A DNA stretch of 64,000 bases from Nannobrachium achirus (taxonomy: Eukaryota > Chordata > Actinopteri > Myctophiformes > Myctophidae): positions 51,790,518 through 51,854,517 of the forward strand of contig OY997651.1 of assembly GCA_963921795.1 (NCBI GenBank), given 5' to 3'. Each line of letters opens with the position of its first letter. The first letter of the stretch is position 1. The notes under the pieces were generated by a model. That model saw only the letters and a list, made by a program, of their open reading frames with translations, did no database searches and was not told the origin of the DNA. The translations under genes and the position numbers were made by a program. Positions 46,081 to 58,053 of the stretch are shown in pieces.

Positions 46081-47719
46081 TCACTGTTTACAGAGAAAAG
46101 GTTTTTCTCCAGTGTGGATACGCTGATGTCTCTTCAGGTGACCTAACTGACTGAAACTCTTGTCACAATGTTTACAGTGAAAAGGTTTTTCTCCAGTGTG
46201 TGTACGCTGGTGACTCTTCAGGTTGCCTACATGACTGAAACTCTTGTCACATTCTTTACAGATGAAAGGTTTTTCTCCTGTGTGGATACGCTGATGACTC
46301 TTCAGGTGACCTAACTGACTGAAACTCTTGTCGCAATGTTTACAGATGAAAGGTTTCTCTCCTGTGTGGATACGCTGGTGACTCTTAAAGACCCATAACT
46401 GACTAAAACACTTGTCACATTCTGTACAGTGAAAAGGTTTCTCTCCGGTGTGGGTACGCTGGTGACGCTTCAGTACATCTAAGAAACTGAAACTTTTGTC
46501 ACATTCTTTACAGATGAAAGGTTTTTCTCCAGTGTGGGTACGCTGGTGACTCTTCAGGTGACCTAACTGACTGAAACTCTTGTCACACTGTTTACAGATG
46601 AAAGGTTTCTCTCCTGTGTGGATACGCTGGTGACTCTTAAAGACCCATAACTGACTAAAACACTTGTCACATTCTGTACAGTGAAAAGGTTTCTCTCCGG
46701 TGTGGGTACGCTGGTGACGCTTCAGTACATCTAAGAAACTGAAACTTTTGTCACATTCTTTACAGATGAAAGGTTTTTCTCCAGTGTGGGTACGCTGGTG
46801 ACTCTTCAGGTAACCTAACTGACTGAAACTCTTGTCACACTCTTTACAGATGAAAGGTTTTTCTCCAGTGTGGATACGCAGGTGTTTTTTCAGGTCACTT
46901 AACCAACTGAAACTCTTGTCACACTGTTTACAGATGAAAGGTTTTTCTCCTGTGTGGATATGCTGGTGACTCTTCAGGTAACGTAACTGACTAAAGATCT
47001 TGTCACATTCTTTACAGATGAAAGGTTTTTCTCCAGTGTGGGTACGCTGGTGACTCTTCAGGTAACCTAATTGACTGAAACTCTTGTCACACTCTTTACA
47101 GATGAAAGGTTTTTCTCCAGTGTGGATACGCAGGTGTTTCTTCAGGTCACTTAACCAACTGAAACTCTTGTCACACTGTTTACAGATGAAAGGTTTTTCT
47201 CCTGTGTGGATATGCTGGTGACTCTTCAGGTAAGGTAACTGACTAAAGCTCTTGTCACATTCTGTACAGTGAAAAGGTTTTTCTCCTGTGTGGGTACGCT
47301 GGTGACTCTTCAGGTGACTTAACTGACTGAAACTCTTGTCACACTCTTTACAGATGAAAGGTTTTTCTCCTGTGTGTATACGCTGGTGACTCTTCAGGTG
47401 CACTTAAATGACTGAAACTCTTGTCACACTGTCTACAGATGTGAGTCAGCAGCAGATGTGTCTTCACTTGTCCTGGTTGAGTTGAAGTCTTGGTAAACTT
47501 TTGATGACTGTGATGTATTGGTTCGTCTGTGTCTCCTTGCTCCTGGCTGGGTACAATTCTGGTGATTTGCTGGAAGGAGTCCGAGGGGATCTCTCCATTT
47601 ATGGGCATTTGGCAGTAGAGGTCGTCATGGCTAGAATCAGAACAGCAGGCCGTACTCTGGGCAGATCGAGACCACTCTCCTTCCTGGAGTGGTGGGTTCA
47701 TCATGAAATCTGCATCTAC
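46081..47719 (-). pseudogene. C2H2 zinc-finger gene, array copy 4, same frameshift
   Basis: It lies exactly 3537 bp from copy 3 and has the same 118-codon leader frame and the same 15-finger downstream stretch, residue for residue. No difference from copy 3 was noticed in the lines compared. If the assembly is right, this is a very young duplicate of an already frameshifted copy. Confidence 0.75.
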
Positions 47720-49617
47720 CTGTATACATGGACTGTTATAGGGGACAGAGATTTAGGTTCTGTTGCGTAATGGACAATTTATTTAACCTCTCCTTCTCTT
47801 ACGGCACTGAGTAAGAACCTTCGCCTCTGTGGAATAAGTGGAATTCAATTCAATATTTTCTAATCTTATACAAGCTGAGCTGAGCTCTGGTCTGACCTCA
47901 CTCACAACACAAACGGTTGCCGTGCATTCCTGACAACACCGATGTGCGCAGGCTGCAGCCCCTAGCCTGGTTCCAGACTCGCTAAATCGCTAGCCACACC
48001 CCTTTAAGTTTTAGTTTTGGCGATTCAGGGAGTCTGGTGTTGCTCTCACTGAAGAGGTTTTCCTCGTTTGGAAATCCGTACGGCGAATCAGCGTCGCTTC
48101 TCGGGGCTTGTGATCAGCGTGGGTGGGGTTTTCAAAGAACGCATGTGTGATTCCATGTAACCCAGCGCCGCCGCTGGACCAGACCGCACATTCCCAAACA
48201 TAAACATTGCGTCGCCCGTCGCGGTAATATGCGATCGTATCGATCTCGCTATGAAACATCAGTAGCAGACATGTTATGTTGTGTTTGATTACTAGTTAGT
48301 AGCGCTCCTATTCTGCCTGTTTCTTTGGTTAGCAAGTAGCACTAGCAAGCAACAGGCTAGCCACTAGCCAGCCACATAACAACACTACGTCATCTGCTTT
48401 GCTACTGTTGTGTTGGTCAAACGGTGAAGCAATCGCAGAAGATTGCCTCTTTGGCAACGCCCATCCCAGAAATTGCCTTAGATGAAAGCAAGTTCAGACT
48501 GAATAATGGAGTGAAACAAAATGCAATTCAGGCTGAGTGTCAGGCTATGCCGCACCTCCATATTTGGGCAAGAGTGACATCATCAATATGTTTACAGTCT
48601 ATGGGTTTGTTCCCTTGACACAACACTGTGACATCACAGGTGATATCACCTATGAAAAAGTCCATATATGGGTATTCCCCAGAATCCCTTTTATGCCCAT
48701 ATATGAAGATCCCTGATGTCATCAATATGAGTGCATCTCTCCATTCCGACATGTCTCCTTTCCGACAGACACTAACCCTATCTCTTACCCTAACCCTAAC
48801 CTTAACCTCTATGGAAGTGTTGCCACTCCGACAATATGGCAACATGTTGGAATGGAGAGCGCCCCCCCATCAATATATATCACTGGCCAGATGGCCAAGA
48901 CATGGCCCATATCTGTGTGGCTGGTTCATGTATGGGCATAAAAGATATTGTATGTTGTGATGTCAAGAGAACCACTCTAACAGAATCCCTTTTATGCCCA
49001 TGGGGAGGCTGTAGCTCAGGAGGTAGAGCAGGTTGGCCATTGATCCATGGGTTGGCCGTTCGATACCTGGCTCCTCCTGTCTTCATGTCAAAGTGTCCTT
49101 GGTCAAAGTGTCCTTGGGCAAGACACTGAACCCCAAGTTGCTCCCGGCGAGCTGGTTGGTGCCTTGCATGGTTTCCACCACCACGGTGTATGTGTGAATG
49201 GTTGGATGTAATGCACATTGTAATGCGCTTTGGATACAAAAAATCGCTATATAAATGCACCATTTACCCATATATGGAAATCCCTGGTGTCATCAATATT
49301 ATACGCCCCGTGCTGAAAATGGCCGATCAAAAAGCTCACAGCGCGTCGCGTATAGCGTAGCACCAGGCCATATTTGGCTAGGAGTTCAGCAGTCTCAAGT
49401 TGGCACCTCGACAGAGTGCAGTCTAGTTTTTTGAGTGGTACAACCGCTCCTACATCTGGCTTTGTCTGTTTGTACGTGTGTATGTGCCACAAATCCTGCC
49501 ATTGGCCAAGCTTCGCCGGACGCTTAATGAAATGAAATCATAAAATGTATCAGCCATACAGCCATATTTCAGTGTGACCACGCTGGGTTTTTTCCTCTGT
49601 TGTGCATATGGTGGTTT

Positions 49618-51010
49618 TCACTGTTTACAGTGAAAAGGTTTTTCTCCAGTGTGGATACGCTGATGTCTCTTCAGGTGACCTAACTGACTGAAACTCTTGT
49701 CACAATGTTTACAGTGAAAAGGTTTTTCTCCAGTGTGTGTACGCTGGTGACTCTTCAGGTTGCCTACATGACTGAAACTCTTGTCACATTCTTTACAGAT
49801 GAAAGGTTTTTCTCCTGTGTGGATACGCTGATGACTCTTCAGGTGACCTAACTGACTGAAACTCTTGTCGCAATGTTTACAGATGAAAGGTTTCTCTCCT
49901 GTGTGGATACGCTGGTGACTCTTAAAGACCCATAACTGACTAAAACACTTGTCACATTCTGTACAGTGAAAAGGTTTCTCTCCGGTGTGGGTACGCTGGT
50001 GACGCTTCAGTACATCTAAGAAACTGAAACTTTTGTCACATTCTTTACAGATGAAAGGTTTTTCTCCAGTGTGGGTACGCTGGTGACTCTTCAGGTGACC
50101 TAACTGACTGAAACTCTTGTCACACTGTTTACAGATGAAAGGTTTCTCTCCTGTGTGGATACGCTGGTGACTCTTAAAGACCCATAACTGACTAAAACAC
50201 TTGTCACATTCTGTACAGTGAAAAGGTTTCTCTCCGGTGTGGGTACGCTGGTGACGCTTCAGTACATCTAAGAAACTGAAACTTTTGTCACATTCTTTAC
50301 AGATGAAAGGTTTTTCTCCAGTGTGGGTACGCTGGTGACTCTTCAGGTGACCTAACTGACTGAAACTCTTGTCACACTCTTTACAGATGAAAGGTTTTTC
50401 TCCAGTGTGGATACGCAGGTGTTTCTTCAGGTCACTTAACCAACTGAAACTCTTGTCACACTGTTTACAGATGAAAGGTTTTTCTCCTGTGTGGATACGC
50501 TGGTGACTCTTCAGGTAACGTAACTGACTAAAGCTCTTGTCACATTCTGTACAGTGAAAAGGTTTTTCTCCTGTGTGGGTACGCTGGTGACTCTTCAGGT
50601 GACCTAACTGACTGAAACTCTTGTCACACTCTTTACAGATGAAAGGTTTTTCTCCTGTGTGGATACGCTGGTGACTCTTCAGGTGACTTAAACGACTGAA
50701 ACTCTTGTCACACTGTCTACAGATGTGAGTCAGCAGCAGATGTGTCTTCACTTGTCCTGGTTGAGTTGAAGTCTTGGTAAACTTTTGATGACTGTGATGT
50801 ATTGGTTCGTCTGTGTCTCCTTGCTCCTGGCTGGGTACAATTCTGGTGATTTGCTGGAAGGAGTCCGAGGGGATCTCTCCATTTATGGGCATTTGGCAGT
50901 AGAGGTCGTCATGGCTAGAATCAGAACAGCAGGCCGTACTCTGGGCAGATTGAGACCACTCTCCTTCCTGGAGTGGTGGGTTCATCATGAAATCTGCATC
51001 TATACATGGA
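49618..51010 (-). CDS. C2H2 zinc-finger protein, array copy 5, the only intact frame (456+ aa)
   Basis: The exon encodes a Ser/Thr/Gln-rich leader of about 89 residues and then 13 complete C2H2 fingers plus a terminal half finger. The linkers are near-invariant HTGEKPF, typical of DNA-binding zinc-finger factors in the nucleus. Helix positions -1/2/3/6 in order include RSHS, QGHS, QRYS, WSDK, QGHS, FDVR, QWVS, QGHS, FDVR, QWVS, QGHS, HGNS and QGHR. MM at 50988 is the first Met, but the frame is open upstream (SPCIDADF) to an acceptor-like AACAG, so a 5' exon probably supplies the true start. No KRAB, SCAN or BTB domain was seen. The low finger diversity shows expansion by internal duplication. 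Confidence 0.85.
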
Positions 51011-51295
51011 CTGTTATAGGGGACAGAGATTTAGGTTCTGTTGGGTAATGGACAATTTATATATCCTCTCCTTCTCTCAGGGCACTGAGTGAGAACACTG
51101 CTCTTCTTCTGGTCTCTGTGGAAAGAAGTGGAAGTCAAAAATACCTTCAAATCTTTATACATGCTGAGCAGAGCTCTGGTCTGACCTCACTCACAACACA
51201 AACGGTTGCTGTGCATTCCTGACAACACCGACATGCGCAGGCTGCCGCCCCTCCATATTTGGGCAAGAGTCAATATGACATCACCACCACGATTT

Positions 51296-51585
51296 TAAGA
51301 GAACATTTTGTAACTCAAATAATGCTACTGGGGGTCCCTGGAACTAAATATTTGGAGATGGGGTTCCGTGGCCAAATACATATCATTTTGGGGGTCCTTC
51401 ACATGAAAGGTTTTGAGCACCACTGACATAGAAACATGAAATATTCAAAGACTTTTAATTGTCATGATCTTTCAAAAATCTACAAGATCTACAAGCTTGC
51501 AGCGCGGCACTCGGTGCCGCGCTGCGAGCTTGTAGATCTTCTATTTTTCAAACAAAGTAATGCCTTCCCAGTCTAAATGGGTTAA
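51296..51585. mobile_element. Partial hairpin element adjoining the array
   Basis: TTTGTAACTCAAATAATGCT and GGGTCCCTGGAACTAAATAT belong to the interior shared by the elements at 3890 and 53238. A hairpin with CTACAAGCTTGCAGCGCGGC arms lies at about 51486-51549. The right end, TCTAAATGGGTTAA, matches the family at 53238. Confidence 0.7.
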
Positions 51586-51994
51586 ACCCCCTCGCCACCC
51601 CGCCCATATTTGGGCAAGAGTCAATATGACATCACCACCATTATTGGAGAGATCATCATCCTGATGTCAGCAGCTAGATGTGTCCATATATGGGCTGTCG
51701 GATCGAGTCCATCCGGGTCCAAATATGGAGCTTGTAAGGTCAGACTTGTGATGTGTCGGGTATCTCCATGTATGGGGTTATCTCCACATAATAGTACCAA
51801 TATTCAGTGGCTAGACCTATCAACTGCCCACCTGACGTGCTGGTGAGTGAGGGGCTTCGTAACAGCCACCCCCAGATTTCCATATACCTGTTTAAATGAA
51901 TATTTATGAATATTGTGTGCATTGGGGTGTCATTAGAATTCACGTTGACATGGCACACTGACCATCAAGGAAATAAAAGCATGGCACTTCATTT

Positions 51995-52053
<59 letters not shown>

Positions 52054-52639
52054 GTCAATAAAAAACGACATGAATAATGAAGGCCTTTATAAAGCCCTGC
52101 GTTAACTTCTTTCAGCCAGCAGGGGGCAACATTTAGTTAGACCAGAATACTTGATAGGCACCCGATTGTTTGGGTCTTTTATATGCCTAAAGTACATCAA
52201 CGTGTTTATGAAGTTACATCTAATAATAGGCAATGGGGTATGTTGTCTTTGTGCAACATTGAATTATGGATTTTTATTTTTGATTGAAAATGCTTTTAGA
52301 TTTTAGATGTTTTTTTTTGTTTTTTTGGATTGCTTTTCCCGAAACAATTTATGGGTAAGATCTCCCTCTTTCTGTTTCCTACAACAAATGGCTATATGTG
52401 TTATTTCAAACTAAGGATTTAAAAATGTTGAAACAAAACAACAATTAGGCCTACAACTTTTTTCAAAAGTAAATAAAATGAAAAAAATATATACATTTCC
52501 TTTAAAAAAAATACAACATATATTTAAGAAGTAGAGAAAATAGTAGCTATTCAAGCTCACAACGCAACTTAAGCTAAAAAGGTTGGGAACCAAAGATCTA
52601 GTTGTTGTTGGGTTACTGGCCAAATTGTACATTCAATGC
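51586..52639. other. Intergenic, with (GT)n at 51996-52052
   Basis: CATATTTGGGCAAGAGTCAA at 51605 repeats 51254 and the array text. A 56-bp GT microsatellite lies at 51996-52052. A degenerate hairpin arm (GCTATTCAAGCTCACAACGC) is at about 52546. No gene seen. Confidence 0.6.
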
Positions 52640-52728
52640 CAGGGGCGTCACAAGGGAGGGGGGGTGGGACTGAGTTACTAGGGCCCAAGGTGGAGGGGCC
52701 TTAAAATACTTTAGCTATTGAAAAAAAA

Positions 52729-52784
<56 letters not shown>

Positions 52785-53201
52785 TTAATGTGTGAAAATG
52801 TGTTCAAAACTTTGAATATATATATATAGGCTTTGTATCTTTTAAGCAAACATTTGTTGTAACTCAAATTTTGCTTCTGGGGGGTCCCTGGAACTAAATA
52901 TTTTGAGACGGGGGTCCGTGGCCAAATACATATCATTTTAGGGGGTCCTTCGTATGAAAAGGCTTTTGAGCACCACTGACAATAGAAACATGAAACATTC
53001 AAAGACTTTTAATTGTCACGATCTTTCAAAAATAGAAGAGTGCCGTGCTGTGAGCTTGTAGATCTGCTCAGTAGTTAAAGCACGAAATAATGCGTTCCCA
53101 GTCTAAATGGTTTAAACCCCCTCCCCCTATGAAGAACATTCATGGGGGGGCCCGCAGTGAATCTTTGTACCGAGAGCCCAGAATTTGGTGCGACATCCCT
53201 G
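52640..53201. mobile_element. CAGGGGCGTCAC-family element with A/TA tract
   Basis: The left end is CAGGGGCGTCACAAGGGAGG and the right end GGTGCGACATCCCTG. An A run and (TA)n fill 52721-52781. The hairpins are partly lost (53035-53072). TCTAAATGGTTTAA near 53102 is an end of the 53238 family, showing mixed composition. Confidence 0.7.
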
Positions 53202-53237
53202 TACAACGCCTTGCTCAAGGACATTACCGGTATTATT

Positions 53238-53812
53238 AAAACCCATTTAGGCCTGAACACATTATGACGCAATATTTTATGCTTTAAATATTAAAAAATA
53301 GCAGATATACAAGCTCACAGCGCGGCACCGAGTGCCGCGCTGCGAGCTTGTAGATCTGCTATTTTTGAAAAATCGTGAAAATTAGAATTTTGACCCGATT
53401 CTATAAGTGTCTTTTGAATCCTTCTAAGGTTTTTGGAAAAAAACCTATGTTTCTATGTCAGCAATCTGGCCAGCCATCGTCAAAGAAAAGGTCCTTTTCA
53501 CTTGACTGGAGCTCAGTTAGTCTGTTCTTGAGAGACTACTATGTCAGTGGTTCTCAAACCTTTTCATGGGAAGGACCCCTAAAATGATATTTATTTGGCC
53601 ACGGACCCCCATTTCAAAATATCTAGTTCTAGGGACCACCCAGAAGCAAAATTTGAGTTACAAACGTTCGCTTTGAAAATACACATATTCAAAGATTTGC
53701 ACACATTTTCACGACTTTTTCAAAAATAGCAGATCTACAAGCTGTGAGCTTGTATATCTGCTATTTTTCAATAGTTAAAGCAGTCAATAATTCTAGGCCT
53801 AAATGGGTTAAC
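53238..53812. mobile_element. AACCCATTTAGGCCT-ended element with two hairpins
   Basis: ACCCATTTAGGCCTGAA at the left pairs with AGGCCTAAATGGGTTAA at the right. The interior is the two-hairpin core of the CAGGGGCGTC family: hairpins at 53293-53366 (long, near-perfect arms) and 53721-53769 (almost no loop). A second copy is at 56459. Confidence 0.82.
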
Positions 53813-53870
53813 TGGGCTGCCAAACGCCCACTGTACTGATTGATCTGCTGGCACACACACAAAAGCTGTC

Positions 53871-53887
53871 CGTCCCTGGGTGGATTC

Positions 53888-53928
<41 letters not shown>

Positions 53929-53944
53929 GTTGCGCCACAGAGAC
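53871..53944 (-). tRNA. tRNA-Asn (GTT anticodon)
   Basis: On the minus strand 74 nt read GTCTCTGTGGCGCAACCGGT at the start and CCCAGGGACG at the end. Anticodon loop CTGTTAA gives GTT. The A-box TGGCGCAACCGG and B-box GGTTCGAATCC are present. The acceptor stem GTCTCTG/CAGGGAC pairs with one G-T. TTTT about 8 nt downstream is a pol III terminator. It matches the vertebrate tRNA-Asn consensus, so a functional gene is likely. Confidence 0.95.
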
Positions 53945-54187
53945 TGTGTGAATGCTGCATTGCATAACAATTGCTCATTGCTGCTCTGTTGCAGGGGGAT
54001 GGTAGAGGGTGTTGGGAGTCCAGTGTTGCATAACAATGCTCCATTACGGCACTGTTGCAGGGTTGGTACAGGGTGTTGGAAGCCTTTGAAAGAGTTTGAT
54101 TTTCTTTGTGTAGTGTTCACTTTTTTCCCTTATTGTTTTCAGTAAAAAAAACAAAAAAAAAAACAATATTCTAAGAAATGTAATGAC

Positions 54188-54869
54188 TTAAAGGACAACT
54201 CCGCCCTAAATCACTTCTAGGCTCATTTTCCTACTTATATTGATCCAAAATGACTGTCCATGGGGTCTATTAGGCACAAATGCCCCTGTTGTCCAGTTTC
54301 CCCAGCAGAACCCAGCAGCTCTCATAGCTTAGAGTGGAGTCTATAAGCCTATCACTTTTACACTATATGTTGTGGTCAAAATGTTTTTATTTTTCATGAA
54401 TGTGTTACTAGTTGTCATTACAAACACATCCATGCCTTGGTTGTCCCACACAAGCCATCACACTCTGCTAAACAGATGTTATTCTGTTATGTGTTTTGCC
54501 AAGTCCCGGGAAAGATTCCCTGTGATTGGCCAGTACAGTCACTTTGATTGGCACTTGTGCCAAATGCTCACCCCAAAACATGATTCATGAGATTGTGGTG
54601 GCTTGTGTTGGACAACCAAGGAATGGATGTGTTTATAATGACAACTAGTAACAAATTCATGGAAAAGAAAATCACTTTTGACCACAACAAATAGTGTAAA
54701 AGTGATAGGCTTATAGGCTCCACTCTAAGCTATGAGAGGTGCTGGGTTCTGCTGGGGAAACTGGACAACAGGGGCATTTGTGCCTAATAGACCCCATGGA
54801 CAGTCTTTTGGGATCAATATAAGTAGGAAAATGAGCCTAGAAGTTATTTAGGGCGGAGTTGTCCTTTAA
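54188..54869. mobile_element. 682-bp TTAA-bounded foldback element
   Basis: TTAAAGGACAACTCCGCCCT pairs with AGGGCGGAGTTGTCCTTTAA. The arms pair over almost 290 bp, for example CCAGTTTCCCCAGCAGAACC with its complement near 54744-54763. The loop, near 54480-54590, includes GTCCCGGGAAAGATTCCCTG. No transposase is seen. Confidence 0.92.
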
Positions 54870-55129
54870 GGCCTATCCATGGGGCTTTTAAGCCGTGACA
54901 TAATTTTGTAGTCAGACCTCCAAGCAGATTTATTATCAATATCTGTCCCTCGCTATTTCAACAGATCCGAGACAAAAATAACGACTAAAGTATAATTCTA
55001 CCACTTTCCTTTCAACAACAAAGAGAAGAAAAATTTGTAAATAGTAAAAATAGTAAAAAGATTCACGGGCGCTGGGGCCTTTTGGCCCCAAAAGTTCTCC
55101 TCTGCCTACAAAATGATGTCAGACTTAAC

Positions 55130-55290
55130 AGCCCCATAGTACCTCCGAAATGTTCGGTGAGTTGGACTTTCCGACGTGTACATTTCCGAACTCTAAATCG
55201 GTCTGATGCTTTTCAGAAGTTTTGTAGTCAAACGGGACCTTTTGACCGAAAACTGGTTTTGGTCAAAGTATGGACAGGGAGTCACAAAAT
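55130..55290. mobile_element. Diverged relative of the element at 2699
   Basis: CCGAAATGTTCGGTGAGTTG, TTTCCGACGTG and CTTTTGACCGAAAAC are shared, in inverted order, with 2699-2881. The termini are decayed. Confidence 0.55.
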
Positions 55291-55338
55291 CTCGGTGGCA
55301 CTGAACAGCCAAATGAATAACTTGTTTCCATTGGGCTA

Positions 55339-55522
55339 GTCCCAGTTGGGCGGTGTCCCAGTTGGGCGAACAGACTGTAAAGCAAGCGATCTTCATCCCA
55401 TTCATGCGTTTATCGTGCGCTTGCCCAGGCCTTATGGCCTGGGCATAAATATAACGCTTGCAATGTCGTGGACAATAATTACAGTCTGTTCACCCAACTG
55501 GGACACCGCCCAACTGGGATTT
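55339..55522. mobile_element. 184-bp foldback with CCCAACTGGGA arms
   Basis: TCCCAGTTGGGCGGTGTCCC at the left is mirrored by GGGACACCGCCCAACTGGGA at the right; CAGACTGTAA pairs with TTACAGTCTG. Within each arm CCCAGTTGGG is itself near-palindromic. CCCAGGCCTTATGGCCTGGG in the centre makes a further hairpin. Confidence 0.9.
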
Positions 55523-55715
55523 TCCCGTTTCCATTGTGGTCCTGTCCTAATAGTGAGATTCAATGGAATGAGCACGTCAAAATGTATGTTCGGGGTCGCC
55601 ACCACCACCCAAAGACATGATTTATTTATTTTTAATGTATTTACTTGAAGTATTCACTACCATTTCCCTGGCTTCATAACTTCAAATTCTTCAAAGTCTT
55701 GACCTGTTCTGTATA

Positions 55716-55974
55716 TCGTCACTTTCAGGCAGAAACCTTGTATCTCCAAGTTTCAAATTTGTAAACATTTTTCACAAGGTAAAGCCCTGCTTCATCATAC
55801 AAGGCTGTTGCACAAAAGTAGTGAAAACAGAAGATCTACAAGCACACAACGCCTCGCGTGCGAGGCGTTGTGTGCTTGTAGATCGGCTGTTTTCACTAGT
55901 TTAAATCATTTTTAAAATGAAAAATACAAAACAAACGGTTTTGGACATACAAGGTTTCCACCCGACAACGACGA
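55716..55974. mobile_element. TCGTC-ended element with hairpin
   Basis: TCGTCACTTTCAGGCAGAAA to CCCGACAACGACGA. The hairpin at 55821-55896 has arms AGATCTACAAGCACACAACG and its complement. The flanks give TATCGTC and GACGATA. Confidence 0.88.
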
Positions 55975-56458
55975 TATGTAAAGTGCTTACTTTAAAGACA
56001 TTGAAAAGCAGTATTCACAGATTGTCACACCAAAGGCTAATTGTTATAATGTATTAAAAAACCACCCAGGCAAATTTGAATGACTCAAATAGTGTCATAT
56101 ATGACTCAAATATTTGAAGGGTTCCTGTGTAAATAAGCCGTAAAGCTTAGTAGGATCTCCTTTTAGTTGACCGTGTACGTAAGTGAACTACTGTTATGAA
56201 ACTGTACCTTTTCCTATGCAACCTTCTAATAAAGTCTTCAGTCAATCAAAAGTCACGTATATAAAATTAGGTTTAAAAATCGGGAAACTCTCACTCTGCT
56301 CTGAACACTGGAGCTATGCAGAAACCACACCTTTCCCCTCCCAGAGAAACTGAGACTGATGACCAACTGGAGACGGCGTAAAGACATCCCTGCCCGGTCG
56401 TTTCAAAGAAACCTGCTTAACCAGCATGTGATGTACGTCGCCCATAACGCATGTACAT

Positions 56459-56946
56459 TAGTTTAGACCTGGAACACACTACTTTAACCATTATTTTATG
56501 CTTTAACTATTAAAAATAGCAGATATAAAAGCTCACAGCACGGCACCAAGTGCCGCGCTGCGAGCTTTTGGTGCCGCGCTGCGAGCTTGTATATCTGCTA
56601 TTTTTGAACGTTATTACAAGTGACTACACATGTCTTCTAAATCCTTCTAAGTTTTTTGAAAAACTTTGGTTTCTATGTCAGTGGTGCTCAAACTTTTTTC
56701 ATGTCAAGGACCCCAAAAATGATATGTATTTAGCCACGGACCCCCATCTCAAAACATTTAGTTCCAGAGAACCCCAGAAGCAAAGTTTTAGTTACCATAA
56801 AAATGTTCGCTTTAAAAATACATAAATTCAAAGATTTGCACACATGTTCACGGCTTATAGCAGATCTACAAGCTTGCCTTGAGCTTTTATATCTGCTGTT
56901 TTTCAATATCTGAAGCATAAAATAATTCCAGGTCTTAATGGGTTAA
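56459..56946. mobile_element. Second AACCCATTTAGACCT-type element, two hairpins
   Basis: TAGTTTAGACCTGGAACA at the left and CCAGGTCTTAATGGGTTAA at the right. Hairpins lie at 56511-56605 (its tip partly duplicated: GTGCCGCGCTGCGAGCTT twice) and 56856-56904. The interior GGACCCCCATCTCAAAACAT is shared with 15590-16106. Confidence 0.75.
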
Positions 56947-57040
56947 GCTAGATTGGTCAACTATACGTTATCTATTTGTTAATAGAATAACATTATTCGT
57001 AGCAAAAAGTGTATAGATAATTTGCAGTTGGAGTCCATAC

Positions 57041-57332
57041 CATCTCGGAAAGGTAGCAAAGGTTACTTAGCATTTTTGAGAAGCTCTACTCTATATCTGT
57101 AGCATAGATAATATTTTGGTATGATAACCCTTTCTGAGACACAGCTAAATTGATGTTATCAGCTGCTAGAGTTGATATGAGGGGTCAAACCAGGGTTTTT
57201 TCATGACACAAACTTTAGCGGCTGATAACACCAATTTAGATGTGTCTCAGGAAGGGTTATCATACCAACATAGTATCTACAGATATAGAGCTTCTCAAAA
57301 ATGCTAAGTAACGTTTGCCACCTTTCCGAGAG
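57041..57332. mobile_element. Foldback element, CATCTCGGAAAGG arms
   Basis: TCTCGGAAAGGTAGCAAAGG pairs with GCCACCTTTCCGAGA. TATGATAACCCTTTCTGAGA pairs with TCAGGAAGGGTTATCATA. GTTATCAGC and GCTGATAAC close the inner hairpin. Confidence 0.85.
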
Positions 57333-57666
57333 CGACATCTCATATGGCCCATGGACTACTACTCCTGCCAAGGATGAGGGCTGCATTGAATCATCTGGAA
57401 TACGCACCCGCTGGATCACTAAACCTATTAAAGGGCCATTTATAGTTACGTATGGTTGATTTTGTGTACGTTTTGGGTGAGGAACTACGTACGGTAATCG
57501 CCATGCATAGTAGACATGCACGTTATTTATGTTCCGACCCGCTCTCCGCTCCAATTCCGCTCCCGTTTTGGCCGCGCGCCACATGAAGGTGGTTCTCACA
57601 CGTGTAAAAACCTTAGCATTTAGCCAAAATTTGTAGAACCACAGATTTTGGACCCGCCGTGATGTG

Positions 57667-57925
57667 AAAGGAGTAGTTCAGGAGTAGTTGTATTTGTCAC
57701 AATCCGAAGTACAAAATATATATATTATAGTAAATTTAGCCGCATTGGTTCCGGATGGGGACCTAAATGCATTTGGGTCTCCATCCGGAATCATGGGGTC
57801 AATTTATTGTAATACATTTTTTGTCTTAGGAATGCGACAAAAAACAAAAGATATTATTGAATCAAGTCTCCATGGCGTGAGTAATCAATAGAAAGAAAGT
57901 CATTTTGGGGGTGAACTACTCCTTT
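57667..57925. mobile_element. AAAGGAGTAGTTCA-ended element
   Basis: AAAGGAGTAGTTCAGGAGTA at the left and GGTGAACTACTCCTTT at the right are inverted. CCGGATGGGGACC and CCATCCGG pair internally. Confidence 0.75.
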
Positions 57926-58053
57926 AAGTCTGCATAGAAAATACAAACATTGTGCACCTATGGTATGAATAAACAAAATAATTGTTTTGAGACTGACTTT
58001 TTGAGTCATATTTTCACCACTGTGCATTTAATGTAGGCCTAACGTCTATGCTT

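Larger units (their letters stand above)
36218..51245 (-). repeat. Five-unit tandem array of a zinc-finger gene with its flanks
   Basis: The marker CCCGTGCTGAAAATGGCC occurs at 36218, 39030, 42231, 45768 and 49305. The spacings are 2812, 3201, 3537 and 3537 bp. The 336-bp difference between units 2 and 3 equals four 84-bp fingers. Each unit carries the zinc-finger exon (minus strand), upstream noncoding sequence and a SINE. The last unit ends near 51245, where a block of about 590 bp present in the others is missing. Units 3 and 4 look identical by eye. Confidence 0.93.

Noticed and set aside
38510..48805. Interstitial telomere tract
   Set aside because: Only two to three CCCTAA units, repeated because the array unit is repeated; not a fusion or telomere site.
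36218..51245. CRISPR-like array from regularly spaced repeats
   Set aside because: The 84-bp periodicity is the zinc-finger codon repeat with HTGEKPF linkers in a vertebrate gene.
53761..54145. Protein frames of 119 and 101 codons around 53.9 kb
   Set aside because: Both cross a well-formed tRNA-Asn gene and have no other support.
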